Origin: JBFHRB01 sp041591915
Lineage (GTDB): Bacteria; Actinomycetota; Nitriliruptoria; Nitriliruptorales; Nitriliruptoraceae
DNA: 13,532 nucleotides
Reading direction: 5' to 3'
Assembly (NCBI GenBank): GCA_041591915.1
Contig: JBFHRB010000068.1
Location: forward strand, 1-13,532
The position numbers were made by a program, and so were the translations under genes. A model generated the notes under the pieces. That model ran no database searches. It was not told where the DNA came from and worked only from the letters and a program-made list of their open reading frames with translations. Below are positions 7,811 through 12,608 of this stretch, piece after piece. Numbering within the stretch: position 1 is the first letter of the stretch; every line of letters starts with the position of its first letter.

Positions 7811-7868
7811 GCGCGCTGGTACGGCCAGGAGCGCGCGCAGGACGCTCGAACAGAGGGGAATCCCCCCT
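7811..7868 (+). terminator. Tandem GC-rich hairpins after the lipid-kinase gene
   Basis: Two possible stems follow the stop codon at 7787. The first pairs GCGCGC (7811-7816) plus TGG with CCA and GCGCGC (7831-7836), with a 3-nt bulge. The second pairs AGGGG (7854-7858) with CCCCT (7864-7868). Neither has a clear T-run, so termination is only a suggestion. They are placed to separate the kinase gene from the whiB1 promoter. Confidence 0.3.
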
Positions 7869-7896
7869 TCAGCGCGAACCCCAGCAAGCGAAACCC

Positions 7897-7925
7897 TTGC
7901 CTGCGTGAGCACCTGTCGTTAGCAT
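7897..7925 (+). promoter_or_regulatory. whiB1 promoter (-35 and -10)
   Basis: TTGCCT (7897-7902) and TAGCAT (7920-7925) are separated by exactly 17 bp, the best two-box housekeeping promoter in the window. The predicted transcription start is near 7932, giving a leader of about 137 nt before whiB1. The leader contains a further possible stem, CCCGGG (8009-8014) with CCCGGG (8028-8033), and GGAG (8059-8062) 6 nt before the ATG. Confidence 0.6.
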
Positions 7926-7934
7926 CGAACCGTT

Positions 7935-7950
7935 CGTGAATCCGTTCACG
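7935..7950. promoter_or_regulatory. CRP-like palindrome at the whiB1 transcription start
   Basis: CGTGAATCCGTTCACG is a perfect inverted repeat with 6-bp arms and a 4-bp centre. It matches the CRP/FNR-family pattern (C/T)GTGA-N6-TCAC(A/G). It lies about +3 to +18 relative to the predicted start, a position that would suit repression. The M. tuberculosis whiB1 promoter is known to carry CRP (Rv3676) sites, which makes the reading more likely, but binding is inferred. As RNA it could also form a small 5' hairpin. Confidence 0.55.
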
Positions 7951-8068
7951 ATCTCGGTCCACCACCCGCCGGGCGGACCGCAGGGAGCGAGGCTCGAGCA
8001 CGACGCCTCCCGGGGGAGCCGGACCCACCCGGGCACACGAGCAGCCCACGACCCACACGGAGAACGCG

Positions 8069-8323
8069 ATGGACTGGCGCAGCCGCGCAGCCTGCACCGA
8101 CGAGGACCCCGAGCTCTTCTTCCCCATCGGGACGACGGGCCCGGCGATCGAGCAGTCGGACGCCGCCAAGCGCGTTTGCGCCGTCTGCCAGGTCCGCGAG
8201 GAGTGCCTCGATTACGCGATCAGCTCCAACCAGGACGCCGGCATCTGGGGTGGCCTGACCGAGGACGAGCGTCGCACGCTCAAGCGCCAGCGCCAGCGGG
8301 CCCGTCGCCGCATCGCGAGCTGA
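8069..8323 (+). CDS. whiB1: WhiB1/WblE-type iron-sulphur transcription regulator
   Basis: 84 aa, the same length as M. tuberculosis WhiB1, with matching order of motifs. The four cluster-binding cysteines are C9, C37, C40 and C46 (C-x27-C-x2-C-x5-C), the opening is MDWR, and DEDPELFFP (11-19) and GIWGGLTEDERR follow. The C-terminal basic stretch (KRQRQRARRR) is the DNA-contact region. WhiB1 binds a [4Fe-4S] cluster that reacts with nitric oxide and binds region 4 of the primary sigma factor to control transcription; it is essential in mycobacteria. Here it has its own promoter with a CRP-like site, a long leader, and a strong terminator 21 nt after the stop. pdtaS lies convergently downstream, as in M. 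tuberculosis. Confidence 0.95.
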   Translation: MDWRSRAACTDEDPELFFPIGTTGPAIEQSDAAKRVCAVCQVREECLDYAISSNQDAGIWGGLTEDERRTLKRQRQRARRRIAS

Positions 8324-8344
8324 CCACCCTCCGCATCACCCCCC

Positions 8345-8371
8345 AAGAGCCCGCCCCCGTGGCGGGCTCTT
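8345..8371 (+). terminator. Intrinsic terminator of whiB1
   Basis: A perfect 11-bp stem (AAGAGCCCGCC 8345-8355 with GGCGGGCTCTT 8361-8371) has a 5-nt CCCGT loop. The stem ends in TCTT and is followed by CGCTGT, a weak U-tract typical of high-GC genomes. It begins 21 nt after the whiB1 stop. Confidence 0.8.
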
Positions 8372-8380
8372 CGCTGTCGA

Positions 8381-8386
8381 TAGGCT
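8381..8386 (+). promoter_or_regulatory. -10 hexamer of a leaderless start (small membrane protein)
   Basis: TAGGCT lies 7 nt before ATG 8394, only 9 nt after the whiB1 terminator. No ribosome-binding site precedes the ATG, so a leaderless transcript is likely. Confidence 0.5.
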
Positions 8387-8393
8387 CACGCCG

Positions 8394-8741
8394 ATGCGCA
8401 CCCACACCCTGTTGTCGACGCCGCCCGGCCAGGAGCCGGAGGCCGTCTCGCCCGTCCGCGCGTCGGCGTCCGAGCTGTACGTCCCGGGGCTGGCCATCCC
8501 GCGCGAACCCCGACCGCCCGGGCGCTACCGGACACCGGTCCTCGCCGTCGGCGGCCTGATCGCGCTCGTCCTCGTCGCCATCACGGCCTGGTGGGTCGTG
8601 ACGTCGGGCCAGACGTTCGACCCCTCACTGGACAACGTCCCGACCGGGCCGTCCGACGGGATCCAGGAGCAGGACCCCACGCTCGAGCTGCCCGACGACC
8701 CGACGCTCGAGTTGCCGGACGGCGGCGAAGGCGGCGGCTGA
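8394..8741 (+). CDS. Small single-pass membrane protein, function unknown
   Basis: 115 aa. The N-terminal ~45 residues are Pro-rich and soluble, followed by one membrane helix at about 48-70 (VLAVGGLIALVLVAITAWWV) and an acidic, flexible C-terminal tail that ends in GGEGGG. The charge pattern (Arg residues before the helix) predicts an N-in, C-out topology. The tail contains two adjacent copies of DPTLELPD. I do not recognise the family. Support as a real gene comes from the leaderless -10 spacing, the clean hydrophobic helix, and its position between the whiB1 terminator and the convergent pdtaS gene. Only 52 nt separate its stop from that of pdtaS. Confidence 0.7.
   Translation: MRTHTLLSTPPGQEPEAVSPVRASASELYVPGLAIPREPRPPGRYRTPVLAVGGLIALVLVAITAWWVVTSGQTFDPSLDNVPTGPSDGIQEQDPTLELPDDPTLELPDGGEGGG
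8673..8720 (+). repeat. Tandem 24-bp in-frame duplication
   Basis: Two adjacent 24-bp units (8673-8696 and 8697-8720) differ at only three positions, all synonymous (CCC/CCG twice, CTG/TTG once). Both encode DPTLELPD in the exported tail of the small membrane protein. This is a recent in-frame duplication, or one kept at the protein level. Confidence 0.85.
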
Positions 8742-8793
8742 CCCACCTCGCGGGCGACGGGGACCGCCGCGCGGAGGCCCCCACCCCGACCCC

Positions 8794-10233
8794 TCAGCGC
8801 GGCAGCGGGAGGATCGCCTCGGCGAGGGTCCCTCCCCCGGACCCGGCCGCGACCTCCAGCGTCCCGCCGAGCTCCGAGGTGACCAGCGTGCTGGCGATGC
8901 GCAACCCCAGGTTGGCGTCGCGATCGATGCTCCACCCCTCGGGGATGCCGATGCCGTCGTCGCGCACGCCGAGGTAGAGCGACGCCTGCCGGCGATCGAG
9001 CGTCACCGAGATCGCGCCGCGACGGCCGGGGAACGCGTGCTCGACCGAGTTCTGGACGAGCTCCGACAGCACCAGCGCCAGCGGGGTCGCAACCTCGGCC
9101 GGGAGCTCCCCCGCCGAGCCATCGACCGACATCGTCACCGGATTGTCGGGGTCGGTCAGCCCCGTCCCGAGCATGTCGACGAGCCGCTGCGCGACCTTGT
9201 CGAAGCTCACGCGCTGCCGCGAATCCTGCGACAGCGTCTCGTGCACCAGCGCGATGGAGGAGATCCGTCGCACGGACTCCAGCAACGCCTCCCGGGCCTC
9301 GTCCGTCTCCAGCCGGCGCGTCTGCAGACGCAGGAGCGACGCGACGGTCTGGAGGTTGTTCTTGACCCGGTGGTGGATCTCGCGGATGGTCGCGTCCTTG
9401 TAGAGCAGCAACCGCTCGTGGCGCCGCAGCTCCGTGACCTCCCGGATGAGGACCGCCGCGCCGAGCACGTCGTGCTCCCGCGTCAGTGGGAGCAGGCGGC
9501 GCAGGACGACCGCCCCCCGCGCCTCGACCTCGGACTCGAGCGGCTCGCCGTCCCCCAACGCCTCGAGCATCGCCACGTCGTCGAGGTCGAAGTCCGCGAG
9601 GTTGCGTCCGACGATGTTGTCGACGACCCCGAGTCGACGGTAGGCCGAGATCGCGTTTGGGCTTGCGTACACGACGCTGCCGGCCGGGTCGACGCGCATC
9701 AGGCCGTCACCGACCCGAGGAGCCAGCTCCCGCTCGGGGTCCTCACCCGGGTAGGGCCACGTCCCCTCGGCGAGCATGGCCGCGAGCTCGTTCGCGGTCT
9801 GCAGGTAGGTCAGCTCGAGCTGGGACGGTGACCTGACCATCGAGAGGTTGGCCTCCCGGCTCACGACCGCGATGACCTCCCCCTCGTACTGGACGGGGAT
9901 CGCCTCCTCGCGGACCGGCACGCCGGTCGACCAGTCCGGATCCCCGTCACGGATGATCTTGCCCGTGTCGTAGGCGCGGACGACCGATGGGCGGTGCTCC
10001 GCCTCGAACCGCAGGCCCACCTGGTCCTCGTGGTAGATGGTCTGGGCGGTGTAGGGGCGCATGTGCGCGAGGACGATCAGCTCGTGGGAGGACTCGTCAC
10101 GACAGAAGAGCAGGAGGTCGGCGAACGAGAGGTCGGCCAGGATCTGCCAGTCCGAGACGATGGCCTGGAGCTGGTCGATCGCCGCATCGTCGAGGCCACC
10201 GTGGAGCTCAGCGATCTCCTGCAGCGACGACAT
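8794..10233 (-). CDS. pdtaS: PdtaS-type cytosolic sensor histidine kinase (GAF-PAS-HisKA_2-HATPase)
   Basis: 479 aa with no membrane helix. Residues 1-160 form a GAF-like domain, about 170-270 a PAS domain (GDGLMRVDPAGSVVYASPNA), about 280-355 the HisKA_2 dimerisation/phosphoacceptor domain, and about 375-478 the ATPase. The H-box is REIHHRVKNNLQT, with H288 the likely phosphorylated residue. The N-box is ELVQNSVEHA (N395), and G-boxes are DDGIGIP (425-431) and NLGLR (441-445). The layout and many short blocks match M. tuberculosis PdtaS (Rv3220c), which signals to the ANTAR RNA-binding regulator PdtaR encoded elsewhere; no PdtaR is in this window. The two GAF cysteines linked to Cu/NO sensing in the M. 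tuberculosis protein appear as V54 and M58 here. The ATG follows the stop of the region-4 gene by 1 nt, with no good RBS of its own, so translation is probably coupled. Confidence 0.93.
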   Translation of the reverse strand: MSSLQEIAELHGGLDDAAIDQLQAIVSDWQILADLSFADLLLFCRDESSHELIVLAHMRPYTAQTIYHEDQVGLRFEAEHRPSVVRAYDTGKIIRDGDPDWSTGVPVREEAIPVQYEGEVIAVVSREANLSMVRSPSQLELTYLQTANELAAMLAEGTWPYPGEDPERELAPRVGDGLMRVDPAGSVVYASPNAISAYRRLGVVDNIVGRNLADFDLDDVAMLEALGDGEPLESEVEARGAVVLRRLLPLTREHDVLGAAVLIREVTELRRHERLLLYKDATIREIHHRVKNNLQTVASLLRLQTRRLETDEAREALLESVRRISSIALVHETLSQDSRQRVSFDKVAQRLVDMLGTGLTDPDNPVTMSVDGSAGELPAEVATPLALVLSELVQNSVEHAFPGRRGAISVTLDRRQASLYLGVRDDGIGIPEGWSIDRDANLGLRIASTLVTSELGGTLEVAAGSGGGTLAEAILPLPR

Positions 10234-10234
10234 C

Positions 10235-10699
10235 TCAGTTCTTGAGGTACTTCGCCAGCTGCTGGAGGGGAACGACCTCTCGGATGCGTTCGAAGGCTCG
10301 CTCTTCGACCTTCTTCGCCTCGGGGATGGTCATGCCGAGCTCGCGCGCGGTGTCACCGAGGTCGGCCGGATGCCCGTCGACCAGTCCCATGCGCAGCTCG
10401 ATCACGCGCCGCTCCACCTCCGGCAGTCGCGCGAGCACGAGCTCGAGCGGACGCTTGAGCGTCGCCGCCTTGTCGTCCGGGTCGGGGCGGTTGGGGCGCC
10501 CGCCGCGCTTGCCGCCCTGCTTGCCGCCCTGGTTGCCGCCCTTCTGGCCACGCCCCCCGGAGCCGCGGTTGCCGCCCGAGCGGTTCCCGCCGCCCTTGCC
10601 CCCAGAGCCCTTGCCGCCGGAGCCCTTGCCGCCGCCCTTGCGCGCACGCGAGGACCCGCCGCCCGACGACGGCTTCCCGGAGCGCTCCTGACCTGCCAT
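10235..10699 (-). CDS. Lone sigma-70 region 4-like protein with Gly/Lys/Arg-rich N-terminal tail
   Basis: 154 aa. Residues 1-75 are low complexity, almost only Gly, Ser, Lys, Arg, Asn and Gln, strongly basic and surely disordered. Residues ~82-154 align with region 4 of primary (RpoD/HrdB-type) sigma factors: LARLPEVERRVIELRMGL corresponds to the LxxLxxREAxVxxMRFGL segment, then DLGDTARELGMT to the first helix of the helix-turn-helix, and AKYLKN to the usual C-terminal end. Regions 1-3 are absent, so it cannot be a working sigma factor. In the recognition helix, the usual TRERIRQIE reads TIPEAKKVE, so several -35-contacting residues are changed. It is linked 1 nt from pdtaS and has a leaderless -10. 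It could bind the RNA polymerase beta flap, WhiB1 or DNA; this is inference. Confidence 0.75.
   Translation of the reverse strand: MAGQERSGKPSSGGGSSRARKGGGKGSGGKGSGGKGGGNRSGGNRGSGGRGQKGGNQGGKQGGKRGGRPNRPDPDDKAATLKRPLELVLARLPEVERRVIELRMGLVDGHPADLGDTARELGMTIPEAKKVEERAFERIREVVPLQQLAKYLKN
10490..10666 (-). repeat. Low-complexity Gly/Lys/Arg/Asn repeat coding tract
   Basis: Degenerate short tandem units of the type GGC-GGC-AAG (plus-strand ttgccgccc and variants) encode GGK, GGN and GGKGS runs in the N-terminal half of the region-4 protein. Slippage-prone DNA of this type probably varies in length between strains. Confidence 0.75.
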
Positions 10700-10707
10700 G
10701 GCGGCGG

Positions 10708-10713
10708 AGCGTA
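10708..10713 (-). promoter_or_regulatory. -10 hexamer of a leaderless start (region-4 protein / pdtaS)
   Basis: On the minus strand, TACGCT lies 8 nt before ATG 10699, with only GC-rich sequence between and no Shine-Dalgarno. It would drive the region-4 gene and the coupled pdtaS from the short gap after bldD. No -35 is evident. Confidence 0.5.
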
Positions 10714-10735
10714 GTCGGGTGGCCGGAGGTCTGGA

Positions 10736-11197
10736 TCAGCCCTCGGCGATGATGCCGGCGTCGCGCATGTCATCGATGAGCTTGTCGGCGTCGCGATCGA
10801 GGATCACGGCGATCGCCCGCAGGTCGTCCGCACGCACCGACAGCATCTGGCGGTTGTAGTCCCCACGCTGCAGCTGGATCGACTCGCAGTAGCGACGCAG
10901 CCCCGACCAGCGCTCGGAATCGTCGGTCAGCCGGCTCAGGTCGATGACGACCCCGGCACCGCGGTCCATGGGGCGAGGAGCGTCGTCCTGCGGCAGCACC
11001 TCGGCGGGCGACACGCCGTAGAACTCGGCGAGCTCGCACAGGCGCGACGCCGAGATGTTGCGGTCGCCCCGCTCGTAGGAGCCGACGACCGCCGCCTTCC
11101 ACTCTCCCTCAGAGCGCCGCTCTACATCCTGGAGCGACATGCCCTGCTGCACCCGGATGCGCCGGAGCCTCGCACCGACATCCTCGGCGTAGGACAC
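10736..11197 (-). CDS. bldD: BldD-type c-di-GMP-responsive transcription regulator
   Basis: 153 aa from GTG 11197. The N-terminal XRE-type helix-turn-helix (about 5-68) has LRRIRVQQGMSL, WKAAVVGSYERGDR (33-46) and ELAEFYGVSPAEVLP, closely matching Streptomyces BldD. The C-terminal domain carries the c-di-GMP signature R111-G-D113-x8-R122-A-D-D125, with the same spacing as the known RxD-x8-RxxD motif. In Streptomyces, tetrameric c-di-GMP holds two BldD C-terminal domains together so that the protein represses sporulation genes. The GTG start is chosen because the upstream in-frame ATG at 11233 falls inside the predicted -10, whereas the GTG has AGGAAGG 9 nt upstream and matches the usual BldD N terminus. 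A BldD operator consensus match lies at 11216-11230, pointing to autoregulation. The gene ends 36 nt before the region-4 gene. Confidence 0.93.
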   Translation of the reverse strand: MSYAEDVGARLRRIRVQQGMSLQDVERRSEGEWKAAVVGSYERGDRNISASRLCELAEFYGVSPAEVLPQDDAPRPMDRGAGVVIDLSRLTDDSERWSGLRRYCESIQLQRGDYNRQMLSVRADDLRAIAVILDRDADKLIDDMRDAGIIAEG

Positions 11198-11206
11198 CCC
11201 TGCCCA

Positions 11207-11234
11207 CCTTCCTCGGTAACTCAGCGTGAGCATA
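11207..11234 (-). promoter_or_regulatory. bldD -10 hexamer and ribosome-binding site
   Basis: TATGCT (minus strand, 11234 to 11229) is a TANNNT -10, placing transcription start near 11222. AGGAAGG (11213 to 11207) lies 9 nt before GTG 11197. No -35 hexamer at 17-bp spacing is seen. Confidence 0.55.
11216..11230. promoter_or_regulatory. Full-consensus BldD box over the bldD transcription start
   Basis: The plus strand reads GTAACTCAGCGTGAG. It fits all nine fixed positions of the Streptomyces BldD operator, nTnACnC(A/T)GnGTnAn. It overlaps the end of the predicted bldD -10 and the transcription start and lies 3 nt upstream of the RBS, so a bound BldD would block its own transcription. Confidence 0.75.
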
Positions 11235-11265
11235 CCGCGCAGAACGCTGTCATGCGTGTGCGGAG

Positions 11266-11302
11266 CGTTACCCGCATGGGGTGTTCGGTAACGAAGCGTT
11301 GC
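11266..11302. promoter_or_regulatory. Inverted repeat and degenerate second BldD-like site upstream of bldD
   Basis: CGTTACC (11266-11272) and GGTAACG (11287-11293) form a 7-bp inverted repeat with a 14-nt spacer, upstream of the bldD -10 and just after the stop of the epimerase-like gene. The right arm runs into GTAACGAAGCGTTGC (11288-11302), which matches 7 of 9 fixed positions of the BldD box. AGCGTT occurs at 11264-11269 and 11295-11300, and its complement at 11243-11248. It could be an extended operator or a weak terminator hairpin. Confidence 0.4.
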
Positions 11303-11305
11303 GGC

Positions 11306-12274
11306 TCAGCGGGCGACGGCCGCGCCGACCGCCCAGCGCAGCGTCTCGGCGAGGCCCTCCTCGAGGGTGGTCCAGGGCTTCCACCCCAGTTCCTGGGACG
11401 CCCGCCTCGGATCGATGGTCCGCACCGGCGCGTCGAGCTCCCTCGGCGGGGCCGGGACGGGTTGCCGGTCGTAGCCGATCGCCGCAGCCAGCGCGCGGTA
11501 CAGCTGGCCGATCGCGGTGCCCTCGCCGGTCCCGATGTTGATCCGCTGGCCATCGCCCCGGTCCATGGCGAGCACGAAGGCGTGCACGACGTCGTCCACG
11601 AACACGAAGTCGCGGACCGTGCTCCCGTCCCCGTGGACGATGCAGGGCTGGCGCCGGAGCATCCGCTCGGTGAACGTCCCGACGACCCCACCCCCGTCAT
11701 CGGTACCGCCCTGCCGCGGCCCGTAGACCGATGCGAGGGCGAGGCTCGTCCACTGAAGGCCGTAGAGCTGCCCGTACGTGCCGAGGTACTCCTCGGCAGC
11801 CCGCAGCGCGGCGCCGTAGTGACTGGGGGCCGGACCCGGCGCCGCCTCGTCGAGCGGCGCGGGCGCGTCCACGGCGTAGATCGCGTCCGCCGCCGAGGCG
11901 AACACGACCTTCCGGGTCCCGCCGGCCAGCGCCGCCTCGAGCACCGCGAGCGTGCCGAGCACGTTGACGTTCGCGCGCCCCATCGGGTCGACCGCGGCAG
12001 CGTCGTCGTCACGACGGGTCGCGAGGTGGACGATCACCTCCGGGCGGTGCCGCTCCGCCACCGGCGTGAGCGCCCCGCTCGTCACGTCGAGGCGCTGGAA
12101 CTCGAAGCTCCCGGGAGCGACGCGACGCGCATCCTCGAGGTTGGCGAGGCGTCCCGTCGAGAGGTCATCGGCGACGACGACGCGCCGGCCCTCGGCGAGG
12201 AGTCGGTCGACGAGGTGGGACCCGATGAAGCCCGCCCCGCCGGTGACGAGGACGGTCTGGGAGGGATCGGTCAC
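11306..12274 (-). CDS. NAD-dependent epimerase/dehydratase-like SDR protein with altered YxxxK motif
   Basis: 322 aa, GTG start; no clear ribosome-binding site. It has the extended SDR fold. The NAD-binding TGGAGFIGSHL is at 11-21, the acidic ribose contact is in VVVADDLSTG (32-41), and VHLAT, NVNVLGT (102-108), ASVYGPRQ (181-188) and RDFVFVDDVVHAF (221-233) are as in UDP-glucose 4-epimerase relatives. At the active site the usual YxxxK reads Y153-G-A-A-L157, so the catalytic lysine is replaced by leucine (codon CTG). The Ser/Thr position is in ASAAD (126-130). It could be a catalytically poor NAD(P)-binding or sensor protein, or an enzyme that has compensated. It lies between the anti-sigma factor gene and bldD, with its own TACGCT -10. 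The sugar substrate is unknown. Confidence 0.85.
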   Translation of the reverse strand: MTDPSQTVLVTGGAGFIGSHLVDRLLAEGRRVVVADDLSTGRLANLEDARRVAPGSFEFQRLDVTSGALTPVAERHRPEVIVHLATRRDDDAAAVDPMGRANVNVLGTLAVLEAALAGGTRKVVFASAADAIYAVDAPAPLDEAAPGPAPSHYGAALRAAEEYLGTYGQLYGLQWTSLALASVYGPRQGGTDDGGGVVGTFTERMLRRQPCIVHGDGSTVRDFVFVDDVVHAFVLAMDRGDGQRINIGTGEGTAIGQLYRALAAAIGYDRQPVPAPPRELDAPVRTIDPRRASQELGWKPWTTLEEGLAETLRWAVGAAVAR

Positions 12275-12305
12275 GACAGCGTTCCAGGGGCGGGAGACGT
12301 CATCG

Positions 12306-12311
12306 AGCGTA
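12306..12311 (-). promoter_or_regulatory. -10 hexamer upstream of the epimerase-like gene
   Basis: Minus-strand TACGCT lies 31 nt before GTG 12274, predicting a leader of about 25 nt. A weak GC-rich stem (CGCGCC 12316-12321 with GGCGCG 12338-12343) lies between it and the end of the anti-sigma gene. No -35 is evident. Confidence 0.35.
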
Positions 12312-12365
12312 TCGACGCGCCCCAGCGAGCCCGGGCAGGCGCGACGGTCGAGCGGCGCGGCGCGC

Positions 12366-12608
12366 TCAGGCCTCGACGCTGTCCAGGTAGCCCCGGATCT
12401 TCACGAGGAGCGTGTCGGGCGCCCGCTCCGCACAGCTCTCGCGCACCATCGTCCGCAGCTGCTGCTCGAACTCGGCTCGATCGCCGCACCCGTAGCAGTC
12501 GGCCAGGTGGGCAGACATCGACTCGACGCTCTCGGACGGCAGTTCGCCGTCGAGGAACCGCTCGAGGCGCTCGCGGATCTCCTGGCAGTTGACCTGGCCG
12601 TCGCTCAT
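12366..12608 (-). CDS. rshA: ZAS-family zinc anti-sigma factor (RshA/RsrA-like)
   Basis: 80 aa. It carries the zinc anti-sigma signature H34-x3-C38-x2-C41, with an N-terminal C8 in NCQE that corresponds to the redox-active cysteine of RsrA, and a further C59 near the position of the RsrA CC pair. The family holds its sigma factor inactive until disulphide stress ejects zinc. The paired disulphide expected from RsrA would be C8-C41. It is shorter than Streptomyces RsrA and lacks that protein's long C-terminal tail. The start ATG overlaps the sigma factor stop by 4 nt (ATGA), so the two are co-translated and should be near-stoichiometric. Confidence 0.92.
   Translation of the reverse strand: MSDGQVNCQEIRERLERFLDGELPSESVESMSAHLADCYGCGDRAEFEQQLRTMVRESCAERAPDTLLVKIRGYLDSVEA

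Noticed and set aside
7895..7909. BldD-like half site overlapping the whiB1 -35
   Set aside because: Only the right half fits (6 of 9 fixed positions), which is common by chance in this base composition.
7936..8559. Open frame beginning in the whiB1 leader
   Set aside because: It overlaps whiB1 in another frame with a low-complexity Arg/Pro/His-rich product and no RBS.
10490..10666. Short GC-rich repeats considered as a CRISPR-like or regulatory repeat array
   Set aside because: The units are degenerate, contiguous and in frame, encoding Gly/Lys/Arg runs; there are no spacers.
11198..11233. ATG 11233 as the bldD start
   Set aside because: That ATG is part of the predicted TATGCT -10; GTG 11197 has a strong RBS and gives the normal BldD N terminus.
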